64,000 bases of DNA from RGIG8775 sp045660295 (GCA_045660295.1 JAZRDN010000031.1:1-64000); one strand, 5' to 3'. Numbered from the stretch's first letter, positions 24,092 through 33,771 are shown. The notes: generated by a model from the sequence alone, not told the origin. Numbers and translations are program-made.

Positions 24092-26839
24092 TCAACTGTT
24101 GTCGGCGGAGTTTAATCCACAGCACTTTTTGTATTTCTTTCCGCTTCCGCAGGGGCATGGAGCGTTTCGGTCTATCTTGTCAGCTTTCTTTATTACGATG
24201 GTTTTCTTGACCTTCTCGCCGCCCTCAAAGCCCTCGGATATGGGCTTCGCCACCTCGGCGCGTTTGGTTTCAGCGGTTGCGGGAGTAGCCGAAAGCACCT
24301 TTCTTACCGTGGCCTCGCGGATATCGTCTACCATGGCGTCAAAAATGTCAGCTCCCTGTATTCTGTATTCGTTTATCGGATTTCTTTGTGCGTAAGCCTG
24401 AAGACCTATTTCGTGCTTCAGCTCATCCATGACGTCAATGTGCTCCATCCAGTTGATATCGACAGTCTGGAGAAGAATGGCGCGTTCTATCTCTCTGAAG
24501 TTTTCAGCACCGAATATTTCGTCCTTCGCGGAGTAAAGCTCCATAGCGCGGTCACAGAGCATGTCGCGTATTTCTATCTTGTCAAGCGTCTTAAGCTCCT
24601 CGGGGGAGTAGTTGAAATCGTCGTCGGTGCAGAGAAGCCCCTTGTATTTTTCGCGCAACTCGGCGAAATTCCAGTTGGCGGGATTTTCGTCTGTTGATAT
24701 CTGCTCTACCGCCATAGAAATGGTGGCTATTATCATGTTCTTGATTGTTGCCGAAATATCGTTGCCGTCAAGTACGTCGCGGCGTTGCTTGTAAATGACC
24801 TCTCTCTGCTGATTCATTACATCATCGTAGGTCAGTACGTTCTTTCTGCGCTTGAAGTTGTTTTCCTCAATATTCTTCTGGGCGTTTTCTATCGAATTTG
24901 AGAGTATCTTCGCGTCAATGGGAGTGTCCTCGTCAAGCCCCAGAGTGTTTACCACGCCTATGATCCTCTCGCTTCCGAAAAGACGCATAAGCTGGTCCTC
25001 AAGCGAAAGATAGAATCTGGATTCACCCGGATCGCCCTGACGCCCCGAACGACCTCTGAGCTGATTGTCGATTCTTCGGCTCTCGTGTCTTTCTGTGCCG
25101 AGAATGAATAATCCGCCCGCCTCGCGTACCTTCTCGGCTTCGGGGGCAATTTCTGCCTTGAATCTTGCGTAAAGCTCGGCGTAAAGCGCGCGCGCTTCCT
25201 TTATTTCCTCGTCGTCTATCTCAGCAGTTCCCGTAGCCATGGCGATAAGCGACTCGTCTATCTCGCGCTTGCGCATTTCCTGCTTTGCCATAAATTCGGG
25301 ATTTCCGCCAAGCATGATGTCAGTTCCTCGTCCCGCCATGTTGGTAGAGATCGTTACCGCACCCAGCTTGCCCGCCTGCGCGATTATCTCCGCCTCTTTT
25401 TCATGGTACTTCGCGTTAAGCACCGTGTGGGGAATACCGTTTGCCTTGAGCTTTCTCGAAAGCTCCTCGGACTTGTCTATGGATACCGTACCTACCAGAA
25501 TCGGCTGTCCCTTTTTGTGGCACTCAATTATCTGCTCGACAATGGCGTTGTATTTTCCGTTGACGTTTTTGTATACCGCATCCGAGTAATCTTTTCTTAT
25601 CATCGGGCGGTTGGTGGGAATCTCGATAACGTCGAGCCCATAAATTTCACGGAACTCCATTTCCTCGGTAAGTGCCGTACCCGTCATGCCCGACAGCTTG
25701 TCATACATTCTGAAATAGTTCTGGAATGTAATGGTCGCAAGCGTTTTGTTTTCTTTTTCTATCTTTACGTGCTCTTTTGCCTCAATAGCTTGATGCAGAC
25801 CGTTTGAGTAGCGTCTGCCGGGCATAAGACGACCCGTGAAAGCGTCAACTATCATAACGCCGTTCTCGTTTACCACGTAATCAACGTCGCGGTGCATGCA
25901 TCCGTGCGCGCGTATAGCTTGATTGATGTGGTGCGCCAGCTGTGAGTTTTCGGGCGCCGTGTAGTTCTCAACTCCGAAAAACTCCTCGGCTTTAGCCGCA
26001 CCCGCGGGGGTGAGTATGGCGTTGTTCGCCTTCTCGTCTACGATGTAGTCGGCATCAATATCGTTGTGATCTTGCTTTGTATCAAGCTCCTTGATAACAT
26101 GCTTCTTTAATTTGCGAACGAACGCGTCGGCGCGGTCGTACATGTCGGTAGCCTTTTCGCCCGATCCCGAAATTATAAGCGGAGTTCTCGCCTCGTCTAT
26201 AAGAATTGAGTCCACCTCGTCAACGATGGCAAAGGAGTGTCCGCGCTGTGCCATCTGCTCCTTGTAAACCGCCATGTTGTCACGGAGATAGTCAAAGCCG
26301 AACTCGTTGTTCGTGCCGTACGTGATGTCAGCATTGTAGGCTTCCTTCTTTTCCGCGCGTGTCTGTCCGTGTACTACAAGACCTGTTTTGAGTCCGAGGA
26401 ATTCGTAAACACGTCCCATCTCCTCGCTGTCGCGGCGCGCGAGGTAATCGTTTACCGTAACGATGTGAACACCCTTACCCGCAAGCGCGTTGAGGTAAGC
26501 GGGCATGGTGGCAACAAGAGTCTTACCCTCACCGGTTTTCATTTCGGCAATTCGCCCTTGGTGAAGAATAATTCCGCCTATAAGCTGAACACGGAAGGGG
26601 CGCTTTCCAAGTACTCTGTCGTCAGCCTCGCGCACTGCCGCAAAAGCATCGGGAAGAATATCGTCAAGTGTTTCGCCCGCATCAAGTCTTGATTTGAGCA
26701 GGGGGGTCACTGCGGCAAGCTCCTCGTTGCTCATCGCCTTGTACTTGTCCGCGAGAGCCTCTATTGAATTCGTAAGCGTTTCGATTTTTTTCAACTGTCT
26801 GTCACTGTAGCTTCCGAAAATTTTAGTAATAAATCCCAT
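24092..26839 (-). CDS. secA: Preprotein translocase ATPase SecA
   Basis: 915 residues, the motor that pushes preproteins through SecYEG. The start at 26839 (MGFITKIFGSYSDRQLKK) follows AAGGAAG; an in-frame ATG 30 nt upstream is less likely. Walker A is MKTGEGKT (about 100-107), the DEAD-type box is FAIVDEVDSILIDEARTPLI, and ATISTNMAGRGTDI and LRGRSGRQGDPG mark the second nucleotide domain. The C-terminus carries the zinc-binding SEC-C motif (APCPCGSGKKYKKCCG). It is complete and of normal length, and leads a three-gene minus-strand group. Confidence 0.97.
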   Translation of the reverse strand: MGFITKIFGSYSDRQLKKIETLTNSIEALADKYKAMSNEELAAVTPLLKSRLDAGETLDDILPDAFAAVREADDRVLGKRPFRVQLIGGIILHQGRIAEMKTGEGKTLVATMPAYLNALAGKGVHIVTVNDYLARRDSEEMGRVYEFLGLKTGLVVHGQTRAEKKEAYNADITYGTNNEFGFDYLRDNMAVYKEQMAQRGHSFAIVDEVDSILIDEARTPLIISGSGEKATDMYDRADAFVRKLKKHVIKELDTKQDHNDIDADYIVDEKANNAILTPAGAAKAEEFFGVENYTAPENSQLAHHINQAIRAHGCMHRDVDYVVNENGVMIVDAFTGRLMPGRRYSNGLHQAIEAKEHVKIEKENKTLATITFQNYFRMYDKLSGMTGTALTEEMEFREIYGLDVIEIPTNRPMIRKDYSDAVYKNVNGKYNAIVEQIIECHKKGQPILVGTVSIDKSEELSRKLKANGIPHTVLNAKYHEKEAEIIAQAGKLGAVTISTNMAGRGTDIMLGGNPEFMAKQEMRKREIDESLIAMATGTAEIDDEEIKEARALYAELYARFKAEIAPEAEKVREAGGLFILGTERHESRRIDNQLRGRSGRQGDPGESRFYLSLEDQLMRLFGSERIIGVVNTLGLDEDTPIDAKILSNSIENAQKNIEENNFKRRKNVLTYDDVMNQQREVIYKQRRDVLDGNDISATIKNMIIATISMAVEQISTDENPANWNFAELREKYKGLLCTDDDFNYSPEELKTLDKIEIRDMLCDRAMELYSAKDEIFGAENFREIERAILLQTVDINWMEHIDVMDELKHEIGLQAYAQRNPINEYRIQGADIFDAMVDDIREATVRKVLSATPATAETKRAEVAKPISEGFEGGEKVKKTIVIKKADKIDRNAPCPCGSGKKYKKCCGLNSADNS

Positions 26840-26961
26840 AAAAAACAGCTTCCTTTCGTAAAAGCACAAATCTACATCTTAATTATACTACATTTCTTCA
26901 TATAAAAATATAGTTATTTGTAAATTTTATTGCAAAAGTTCAAATTTGTGAAATATTCGTA

Positions 26962-26990
26962 TTGAAAAAACGACAAAAAAAGGTTATAAT
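26962..26990 (+). promoter_or_regulatory. Promoter of trmL-mnmA-uvrD
   Basis: TTGAAA (26962-26967) and TATAAT (26985-26990) are 17 bp apart and about 32 bp before the trmL ATG. A TATAAT-like box for secA is present on the other strand near 26882-26887, but its -35 is weak. Confidence 0.7.
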
Positions 26991-27021
26991 TATAGGGATA
27001 CTACTTTGTAAGGAAAATAAA

Positions 27022-27531
27022 ATGGCAAAAATAAATATAGTTTTACACGAACCCGAAATTCCGCAGAATACGGGAAATATAGCGAGAACCTGCGCGGCAA
27101 CAGGCGCGGCGCTCCACCTTATACGCCCTATGGGCTTTGAGGTGGACGACAAAAAGCTTAAGCGCGCGGGACTTGATTATTGGCATCAGCTTGATATAAC
27201 CTATTACGATAATCTCGATGACTTTATGTCCAAGCACCAGGGCGTAAGAATTTATTACTATTCCACCAAAGCGCCGAGAGCCTATACCGAGGTCGAGTAT
27301 GAGGACGAGGTGTATCTTATGTTCGGTAAGGAATCAAAAGGACTTCCCGAGGAGCTGCTCAAAGCCAATAAGGAAAATTGCGTGAGAATACCCATGAGAG
27401 AAAATTTGCGCAGCCTTAACCTCTCAAATGCGGCGGCGATTGCTGTCTACGAGGTGCTTCGCCAGCATAATTTCGATAACCTCGTGGAGGAGGGAAGCCT
27501 GACACGATTCTCGTGGGAAGGAGATATATGA
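27022..27531 (+). CDS. trmL: tRNA (cytidine(34)-2'-O)-methyltransferase TrmL
   Basis: 169 residues, a SPOUT-class methyltransferase that methylates the wobble ribose of certain leucine tRNAs. It opens with the family motif INIVLHEPEIPQNTGNIART; the SAM-binding trefoil region includes LMFGKESKGLP, and the C-terminal block IPMRENLRSLNLSNAAAIAVYE is diagnostic. The start at 27022 follows an AAGG site. The stop overlaps the mnmA start (ATGA), so two wobble-base modification enzymes are co-translated. Confidence 0.93.
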   Translation: MAKINIVLHEPEIPQNTGNIARTCAATGAALHLIRPMGFEVDDKKLKRAGLDYWHQLDITYYDNLDDFMSKHQGVRIYYYSTKAPRAYTEVEYEDEVYLMFGKESKGLPEELLKANKENCVRIPMRENLRSLNLSNAAAIAVYEVLRQHNFDNLVEEGSLTRFSWEGDI

Positions 27532-28562
27532 ACGAAAAGGTAATGATAGGTATGAGCGGCGGCGTGGATAGCGCCGTGTCGGCATATCTGCTCAAAAAGA
27601 ACGGTTATGACGTTACGGGAGTAACTCTGCGCCTCTGTGCCGAGAACTCGAGCGACGCCGAGGACGCTAAGCGCGTTGCCGAAGCCGTGGGCGTTCCCCA
27701 CGTTGTTGCCGACTTTACAGACTCATTCCGCAAAAACGTGATCGAACGCTTTGTGGCATGCTATAAAGAGGGCGGCACGCCAAACCCGTGCATCGTTTGT
27801 AATAAATATATAAAATTCGGCGATATGCTTAAATACGCCGAGGAAAACGGCATGGATTATGTTGCTACAGGACATTACGCAAGAATTGAACTTGGTGAAA
27901 ATGACCGCTATATGTTGCGAAAAGCCAAAGACGAAAGCAAGGATCAAACATATGTATTATACTCGCTCACACAGGAGCAGTTGGCGCATACGCTCTTTCC
28001 GCTGGGTGAGCTTACAAAGAGCGAGGTGCGAGCCGTCGCCGAGGAAAACGGCTTTGTAAACGCCCATAAGCGTGACAGTCAGGATATTTGCTTCGTGCCC
28101 GACGGTGATTATGCCGCCTTTATCGAAAGGCATACGGGCGAGAGCTTCAAGTTCGGAGATTTTGTTGACCGCGACGGCAACCTGTTGGGCGAGCATAAGG
28201 GCATTATAAGATATACCGTCGGTCAGCGTAAGGGGCTGGGAATAGCGCTCGGAAAGCCCGCCTTTGTCTGCGCTAAAAACGTTGAGAATAATACCGTGGT
28301 GCTCGGAGAAAATAAAGACCTGTTTTCTACCACACTCACCGCCCATGACGTAAATCTCATAAGCTGTGAGAGTATCGACGAGCCTATGCGCGTCTCTGCC
28401 AAGGTGAGGTATAACCAAAAGGAACAGCCCGCCACCGTGATAAGCATCGGTGAGGGTAAAATAAAGGTCGAATTTGACACCCCACAAAGAGCGATCTCAA
28501 AGGGGCAATCGGTAGTGCTGTATGATGGAGAATACGTCGTCGGCGGAGGAATAATTGACTGA
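27528..28562 (+). CDS. mnmA: tRNA-specific 2-thiouridylase MnmA
   Basis: 344 residues. It adenylates and then thiolates uridine 34 of Lys, Glu and Gln tRNAs. The PP-loop is GMSGGVDSAV (about 8-17). The two catalytic cysteines lie in GGTPNPCIVCNKYIKFG and in KRDSQDICFVPDGDY. The C-terminal beta-barrel includes IRYTVGQRKGLGI and KVRYNQKEQPA. The start overlaps the trmL stop and follows GGAAGGAGATAT. Sulfur would come from a cysteine desulfurase such as the one at 5.3 kb. Confidence 0.96.
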   Translation: MNEKVMIGMSGGVDSAVSAYLLKKNGYDVTGVTLRLCAENSSDAEDAKRVAEAVGVPHVVADFTDSFRKNVIERFVACYKEGGTPNPCIVCNKYIKFGDMLKYAEENGMDYVATGHYARIELGENDRYMLRKAKDESKDQTYVLYSLTQEQLAHTLFPLGELTKSEVRAVAEENGFVNAHKRDSQDICFVPDGDYAAFIERHTGESFKFGDFVDRDGNLLGEHKGIIRYTVGQRKGLGIALGKPAFVCAKNVENNTVVLGENKDLFSTTLTAHDVNLISCESIDEPMRVSAKVRYNQKEQPATVISIGEGKIKVEFDTPQRAISKGQSVVLYDGEYVVGGGIID

Positions 28563-28576
28563 GGATAGGAGTAAAA

Positions 28577-30973
28577 ATGACACTAAACGAAAGATATCTG
28601 AACGCGAAAAGAGCGCTTTTTGAAAAGGCGTATTCTTCGCTTAATAAAGAGCAAAAGGAAGCGGTTTTCACCGTTAATAACCCCCTGCTCGTCATAGCGG
28701 GGGCGGGAAGCGGAAAGACCACCGTGCTTGTAAGACGAATAGCGTTTATAATAAAATTCGGTAACGCCTATAATAGCGTATACGTCCCATACGGAGTCAA
28801 TGAGGAGCACGTGAAAAGCCTTGAAATGGCTTGCGAGACCGCCGAGGGCGAGGAGCTTGACGCTATACTTTCGGAGTTTGTCTCGAGTCCCTGCGAGCCG
28901 TACAGAATGCTCGCTATCACCTTTACGAATAAAGCCGCTAAGGAGATAAAGGACAGACTTGCCGCCGAAATCGGGAACGAGGATATTTCCCGAGAAATAT
29001 GGGCGGGCACGTTCCATTCTATTTGTATGCGCATACTTCGTGTACATGGCGAAAAGATAGGTTATCGTCCCGGATTTTCCATCTACGATGCCGACGATAG
29101 CAAAAAGGCTGTGGCTACCGCCATGAAGGCTCTGAACATAGACGAAAAGGCGTTCCCCATAAAGGTAGTCATGGGCGTTATCAGCGACGCAAAAAACCGC
29201 CTCGTAACCCCCGAAATGTTCGAGACCGAGGCAGGGAGCGACTTTCGCTTGAAGAAGATCGCCGCTATATATAAGCAGTATCAGACTACCATGATGCAGT
29301 CAAACGTACTCGACTTTGACGATATCATTATGAAAACCGTGGAGCTGCTTGTGAAGTATGAGGACGTGCTTCATAACTATCAGGCGCGCTTCAAGTACGT
29401 CTGCGTTGACGAGTATCAGGATACCAACGGCGCGCAGTTCAAGCTCACCGCACTTCTCGCGGGCGGCTACCGCAACCTCATGGTCGTGGGCGACGATGAC
29501 CAGAGCATATATAAATTCCGTGGCGCGACTATCGAGAATATCCTTAACTTCGACCGCGTGTTCGACGACGCTAAGGTCATCAAGCTCGAGCAGAATTACC
29601 GCTCTACCCAAACCATTCTTGACGCCGCAAACGCCGTTATCAAGCATAACCTTGGCAGACGCGGAAAGAATTTGTGGACCAGCGCGAGCGAGGGCGAAAA
29701 GATACTCATAAAAAAGGTTGACGACCAGAACGCCGAGGCTCGCTTTATCGTCGATAGGATCAACTCCTACGTCTCCGCCAAAAAAGCCGAGTTCAAGGAC
29801 TTTGCGGTGCTTTACAGAAATAACGCCCAGTCCAGTACCATAGAAAAGACCTTCGCCAAGAGCGGAATTCCTTACAGAATGTTGGGCGGAACTCGCTTTA
29901 ACGACCGTAAGGAGATCCGCGATATCGTGGCTTACCTTCACGTCATCGAAAATCATGACGACAGGGAAAGACTCCTGCGAATAATCAACGAGCCGCGCCG
30001 TAAAATCGGCGACAAAACTCTCGAGGCAGTTGACGAGATCGCTAAAGAGCAGGGCTGCTCCATGTTCGACGTTATCGAGCATGCCGACCGCTATAAGGCG
30101 CTCGAAAAGAGCGCGGGCAAGCTTAAGGATTTTGCCGATCTTATAAATTATCTCGGCAACCTCGCCGAGGAGGTTTCCATAGAAACTCTTATTCGTGAGA
30201 CCCTTGACCGCTCGGGCTACCGACAGATGCTTATTGACGGTGGCGAGCCCGAAAGAGAGCGCCTTGATAACCTTGACGAGTTTATTTCGGGCGCTATCGA
30301 CTACGAAAAATCGCTTGAAAACGACCCCGATATCAGCCCCACGCTTTTCGGCTTCCTTGAAGAAAACGCGCTGGTTGCCGACGTCGATAAATATGACGAT
30401 AAGGCTGACGCGGTGGTGCTTATGACGGTACATAGCTCCAAGGGACTTGAATTCCCCATGGTGTTCTTGCCGGGAATGGAGGACGGAATCTTCCCCGGTA
30501 TGCAGTCGATAATGGGCAGTAACGACGAGATAGAGGAGGAACGCCGCCTTGCCTACGTGGCGATAACCCGCGCTAAAAAAGCCCTGTTTATCAGCCACGT
30601 AAACTGCCGCCTGCTTTACGGTAAGACCTCGTATAACCCCGAATCTCGCTTCTTGCGCGAGATACCCGACGAGCTTGTCAAGAAGGACGAGCCGACCGCC
30701 CCCGTTCGCAGAATAAACAGTCTGCCCTTTGACAGCGGCTTTGAAAGACCCCGTTACGATACCGTAACTATTAACCGCCCCGCGCGCCCTGCCGCGCCTG
30801 TGGGCAAAAGGGAAACTTTTAACGAGGGCGATAGAGTCTCGCATATGACCTTTGGCGAGGGAGAGATACTCTCCGTAAAAGCCGTGGGCGCGGATACCCT
30901 CTATGAAATCGCCTTCGATAGAGTGGGAACAAAAAAACTCATGGCAAGCTTCGCAAAACTAAAAAAAGTATAA
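28577..30973 (+). CDS. pcrA: ATP-dependent DNA helicase UvrD/PcrA
   Basis: 798 residues, a superfamily 1A 3'-5' helicase acting in nucleotide-excision repair and replication restart. Motif Q and Walker A (LVIAGAGSGKTTVLVRR, about 38-54), motif Ia (MLAITFTNKAAKEIKDR), motif II (CVDEYQDTN), motif III (MVVGDDDQSIYKFRGA), motif IV (LEQNYRST), motif V (LMTVHSSKGLEF) and motif VI (RRLAYVAITRAKKAL) are all in order. An about 40-residue insertion lies between motifs I and Ia (residues about 62-105, YNSVYVPYGVNEEHV...). The C-terminus has the PcrA-type region (GDRVSHMTFGEGEIL). A GGATAGGAG site precedes the start; the gene lies 14 nt after mnmA. Confidence 0.95.
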   Translation: MTLNERYLNAKRALFEKAYSSLNKEQKEAVFTVNNPLLVIAGAGSGKTTVLVRRIAFIIKFGNAYNSVYVPYGVNEEHVKSLEMACETAEGEELDAILSEFVSSPCEPYRMLAITFTNKAAKEIKDRLAAEIGNEDISREIWAGTFHSICMRILRVHGEKIGYRPGFSIYDADDSKKAVATAMKALNIDEKAFPIKVVMGVISDAKNRLVTPEMFETEAGSDFRLKKIAAIYKQYQTTMMQSNVLDFDDIIMKTVELLVKYEDVLHNYQARFKYVCVDEYQDTNGAQFKLTALLAGGYRNLMVVGDDDQSIYKFRGATIENILNFDRVFDDAKVIKLEQNYRSTQTILDAANAVIKHNLGRRGKNLWTSASEGEKILIKKVDDQNAEARFIVDRINSYVSAKKAEFKDFAVLYRNNAQSSTIEKTFAKSGIPYRMLGGTRFNDRKEIRDIVAYLHVIENHDDRERLLRIINEPRRKIGDKTLEAVDEIAKEQGCSMFDVIEHADRYKALEKSAGKLKDFADLINYLGNLAEEVSIETLIRETLDRSGYRQMLIDGGEPERERLDNLDEFISGAIDYEKSLENDPDISPTLFGFLEENALVADVDKYDDKADAVVLMTVHSSKGLEFPMVFLPGMEDGIFPGMQSIMGSNDEIEEERRLAYVAITRAKKALFISHVNCRLLYGKTSYNPESRFLREIPDELVKKDEPTAPVRRINSLPFDSGFERPRYDTVTINRPARPAAPVGKRETFNEGDRVSHMTFGEGEILSVKAVGADTLYEIAFDRVGTKKLMASFAKLKKV

Positions 30974-30978
30974 GCACA

Positions 30979-31010
30979 CGGGGCTGAGCCTAACGCTCAG
31001 CCCCGTTTTT
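30979..31010 (+). terminator. Terminator after uvrD/pcrA
   Basis: An 11-bp perfect GC-rich stem, CGGGGCTGAGC (30979-30989) and GCTCAGCCCCG (30995-31005), is followed by TTTTT. It also separates the convergent S1-domain gene. Confidence 0.92.
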
Positions 31011-31014
31011 GGGT

Positions 31015-31974
31015 CTATTCAAATACCGTTTCTACCGTTTTTTGTGCTATCTCGGGTGAATAACGCCAGTAGTCCATGTGTTCGCACTCGTTTCCTTCTA
31101 TATAATATTTAGGCGGAGATTTCCGCGCCTCTCCGCGGTATGTGTCCACAAGCACCAGCTTTATTTTCATGCGCTCGGGTATGATGCTTTTTATGTATAC
31201 CGCGCAGTTTTGTCCGATAAGCTCGGAAAGCGTTTCGCGGTCATCTTCGCTTCTTAACTCAGCAAGTCCCGCAAGGTTTGGCGCAAGCTCAATGAAAATT
31301 CCGTAGCTCTCAACGCTTCGTATAATTCCCGCTACCGTCTGTCCCACCTCAAATTCCCGCGCGTTTTCTTCCCACGTTCCGAGTAGCTCGCGTTGCGAAA
31401 GAAAAATTCTCCCCAGCTCGCGGTCAACAGTCTTTACTACCGCCCATATAGGCATTCCAACGCTTAGCCTGTCGGCAGGGTGAGCTATGCGCGAGACCGA
31501 GATGCAGTCTATCGAAAGCAGGGAAACCAATCCGCATCCAATGTCGGCAAACGCCCCAAAGCTTTCAAGCCGCGTGACCTTGGCGCTTATAATGTCTCCG
31601 CTTTCAAGGGTCGATGTGTACGAGGTGTAGCACTCCCTCTGCGCCGCTCTGCGCGAAAGACGGGCAATGCGCCTGCCGTTTTCTTCGTAAAATCCAATTA
31701 CCTTGAAGCAGGTGGGCTTTCCCACGCGGGTTATTATCGCTATGTCCTTGGTCTGCTCGCCGCAGGGCGAAAATACCGCGTCCTCGCGTTCTATGATTCC
31801 AAGCGTGCCGTAAAGGTCAACGTGTAAGCGCATTTCGTTGTCGCAGAGAATGACGGGCGCTTCGAGAATACGCCCCTCTGCCATCGCGCGCTCAAGTCCT
31901 GAGACACTTGTTACGTATTCGCGGTTTTCGGCGGTAGAGCAGAGCATACCTTCGGGTTTGTACGAGTTCAGCAT
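31015..31974 (-). CDS. S1 RNA-binding domain protein
   Basis: 319 residues with at least two clear S1 motifs: one at about 125-190 (LESGDIISAKVTRLESFGAF, then ADIGCGLVSLL) and one at about 205-270 (FEVGQTVAGIIRSVESYGIF, then IELAPNLAGLAEL). An N-terminal part resembles a degenerate first repeat. It looks like a short relative of ribosomal protein S1 found in Clostridia, where classic six-repeat S1 is often absent. The start ATG follows AAGGAAGGAATCTG with long spacing. It probably binds RNA in translation or decay; the exact partner is unknown. Confidence 0.8.
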   Translation of the reverse strand: MLNSYKPEGMLCSTAENREYVTSVSGLERAMAEGRILEAPVILCDNEMRLHVDLYGTLGIIEREDAVFSPCGEQTKDIAIITRVGKPTCFKVIGFYEENGRRIARLSRRAAQRECYTSYTSTLESGDIISAKVTRLESFGAFADIGCGLVSLLSIDCISVSRIAHPADRLSVGMPIWAVVKTVDRELGRIFLSQRELLGTWEENAREFEVGQTVAGIIRSVESYGIFIELAPNLAGLAELRSEDDRETLSELIGQNCAVYIKSIIPERMKIKLVLVDTYRGEARKSPPKYYIEGNECEHMDYWRYSPEIAQKTVETVFE

Positions 31975-32136
31975 AATTCTTCAGATTCCTTCCTTGATTT
32001 TCATTTTTAGTCGTTGATAAAGTATATTTTTTTGAAATGAAGAATATGCATAAACGAGAAAAAACGAGAAAATCGAAGAAAACGAGAGATATGATATATC
32101 TAAATCAAAATATTTGAACTTTTTTTAAAAAAGGTA

Positions 32137-32165
32137 TTGACAAGTGGAAAGTGTTGTGATATAAT
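32137..32165 (+). promoter_or_regulatory. Consensus promoter of rplM-rpsI
   Basis: TTGACA (32137-32142) and TATAAT (32160-32165) with a 17-bp spacer, 48 bp before the rplM ATG. A perfect housekeeping-sigma promoter, as expected for ribosomal protein genes. Confidence 0.9.
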
Positions 32166-32213
32166 ACACAAGTCAAAACGAAAAAACTGTATTTTGAAAA
32201 GGAGAAATGCGAA

Positions 32214-32642
32214 ATGTCCACATTCATGGCTAAAGCAGAAACTATTGAACGCAAGTGGTACGTTCTTGACGCAGCAGGTAAGCCTCTCGGTAAGGTAGCA
32301 GCTGCAGCGGCAACAATTCTTCGCGGTAAGCACCGCCCTGAATTTACCCCCCACGTTGACTGTGGTGAGTTTGTAATCATCATCAATGCTGAAAAGGCTG
32401 TTCTTACAGGTAAGAAGCTTGATCAGAAGTACTATCGCCGCCATTCCGGTTATATCGGCGGTCTTAAGGAAGTACAGTACAAGACCCTTATGGCGACAAA
32501 GCCCGAGCTTGCAATGGAGCTTGCGGTAAAGGGAATGCTTCCTCACAATAAGATCGGTGATAAGTCTGCAACCCGTCTTAAGGTATATGCAGGCGCGGCT
32601 CACAACCACGAGGCACAGAAGCCCGTAGCTCGTGAGATATAA
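32214..32642 (+). CDS. rplM: 50S ribosomal protein L13
   Basis: 142 residues, a large-subunit protein. Landmarks are ERKWYVLDAAGKPLGKVA at the N-terminus, the YRRHSGYIGG block and VKGMLPHNKIG. It follows AAGGAGAAATGCGAA. The paired rpsI begins 21 nt after the stop, the standard bacterial arrangement. Confidence 0.97.
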   Translation: MSTFMAKAETIERKWYVLDAAGKPLGKVAAAAATILRGKHRPEFTPHVDCGEFVIIINAEKAVLTGKKLDQKYYRRHSGYIGGLKEVQYKTLMATKPELAMELAVKGMLPHNKIGDKSATRLKVYAGAAHNHEAQKPVAREI

Positions 32643-32663
32643 TAGGAAAGGGAGGAAATAGAA

Positions 32664-33065
32664 ATGTATACAAGTGCAAAGCCTTATTTCTACGGCACAG
32701 GTAGAAGAAAGAAGTCTGTTGCCCGTGTTCGCATCGTTCCCGGAACAGGCGCAATCACGATCAACGGCAGAGATATAGACGATTACTTCGGACTTGAGAC
32801 ACTCAAGCTCATCGTAAACCAGCCCTTCGGCGTAACAGGTACAGAGGGTAAGTTTGATATCATCGCAACAGTAGTAGGCGGCGGTATCTCCGGTCAGGCA
32901 GGCGCAATCCGCCACGGTCTTGCAAGAGCTCTCGTTTCTTCTGACGAGACATTCAGACCCGCACTTAAGGCAGCAGGATTCCTTCGCCGCGACCCCAGAA
33001 TGAAGGAAAGAAAGAAGTACGGACTCAAGGGCGCTCGTCGTGCTCCTCAGTTCAGCAAGAGATAA
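32664..33065 (+). CDS. rpsI: 30S ribosomal protein S9
   Basis: 133 residues. It begins YFYGTGRRKKSVARVRI and ends with the decoding-centre tail RRAPQFSKR, whose last arginine contacts tRNA. GISGQAGAIRHGLARAL is the conserved central block. A GGGAGG ribosome binding site precedes it, and a strong terminator follows. Confidence 0.97.
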   Translation: MYTSAKPYFYGTGRRKKSVARVRIVPGTGAITINGRDIDDYFGLETLKLIVNQPFGVTGTEGKFDIIATVVGGGISGQAGAIRHGLARALVSSDETFRPALKAAGFLRRDPRMKERKKYGLKGARRAPQFSKR

Positions 33066-33093
33066 GTTACCCCTTACGGGTTTTATCAAAATT

Positions 33094-33126
33094 ACAGCAC
33101 TCACATTTGTGGGTGCTGTTTTTTCT
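33094..33126 (+). terminator. Terminator after rpsI (first of two near-identical hairpins)
   Basis: ACAGCACTCAC (33094-33104) pairs with GTGGGTGCTGT (33109-33119) across ATTT, followed by a T run. The same hairpin with one base changed recurs at 34882-34907. Confidence 0.88.
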
Positions 33127-33167
33127 GTCGTAGGGCGGTTCAATTTGTAAAGAATTGAGCCGTCCTA

Positions 33168-33196
33168 TTTACTTTTTGCAAAAATTATGGTATAAT
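33168..33196 (+). promoter_or_regulatory. Promoter of the small membrane protein gene at 33239
   Basis: TTTACT (33168-33173) and TATAAT (33191-33196) are 17 bp apart. Just upstream an imperfect hairpin (33132-33167, GGGCGGTTCAATT with AATTGAGCCGTCC) overlaps the start of the -35 region. Confidence 0.65.
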
Positions 33197-33238
33197 ACAA
33201 CTGATAAATAAACTTGAATTTGACGGGAGATTGCATAA

Positions 33239-33688
33239 ATGAAAGTTAAGAAAATTATGGAATGGCTTATCATTGGTTTGTTCATAGCCATTGTTGCGTC
33301 GATCACTTCTATTTTGATCTATCGTGCCGTAATAAATTCCGATTGGTACAACGAAAAGCAAACGAAAAAATATTTTTCAGAGGTCGTAGAAAGAGTAAAT
33401 AATATCGAAAATATCACCAATATTAAGGTTGATGATAATATTGAGGTGCGTTTTATCAACGAAGCCCCCGTTGAGCTGTTTGACGATATGATCGCCAAAA
33501 GCTATGAGAGAATTGAAGATATTGAAAAAAGGCACGAAATCTTCCGACAAGGTTGCGTCACGGTATTCTACAAAGACGGAACGCAAGACTCGTTTTTCAT
33601 AACCGATGATGTAGAACTATATTGGGGAACGGATTTAAAAATCGAGTGTCCCTCGCTCTTGGAGTGGTATAATAGCATTGTAAATTAA
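33239..33688 (+). CDS. Uncharacterised small protein with one N-terminal membrane helix
   Basis: 149 residues. Residues about 8-30 form a membrane helix (WLIIGLFIAIVASITSILIY); the rest is a charged extracytoplasmic or cytoplasmic domain with several short beta-strand-like stretches (IKVDDNIEVRFINEA, GCVTVFYKDGTQDSFFITDD). Clear ribosome binding site (GGGAGATTGCATAA) and promoter. It forms the first of two similarly organised cassettes; its 3' flank is repeated after the 34091 gene. I do not recognise the family. Confidence 0.6.
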   Translation: MKVKKIMEWLIIGLFIAIVASITSILIYRAVINSDWYNEKQTKKYFSEVVERVNNIENITNIKVDDNIEVRFINEAPVELFDDMIAKSYERIEDIEKRHEIFRQGCVTVFYKDGTQDSFFITDDVELYWGTDLKIECPSLLEWYNSIVN

Positions 33689-33693
33689 AAGAC

Positions 33694-33767
33694 AAATTCC
33701 AATTTGTCAAGCTGAATAGGCGTTGAATGTTGGTGTGATTTTGGTGCAAATTTGGTGCAACACTTTA
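33694..33767 (+). repeat. 74-bp repeat, copy 1, after the 33239 gene
   Basis: It aligns without gaps to 34257-34330 with about eight differences by eye. It contains GTTGAATGTTGGTG and two TTTGGTGCAA or TTTTGGTGCAA units ending in CAACACTTTA. It lies directly after the stop of a small membrane-protein gene, as does the second copy. Confidence 0.75.
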
Positions 33768-33771
33768 TGCA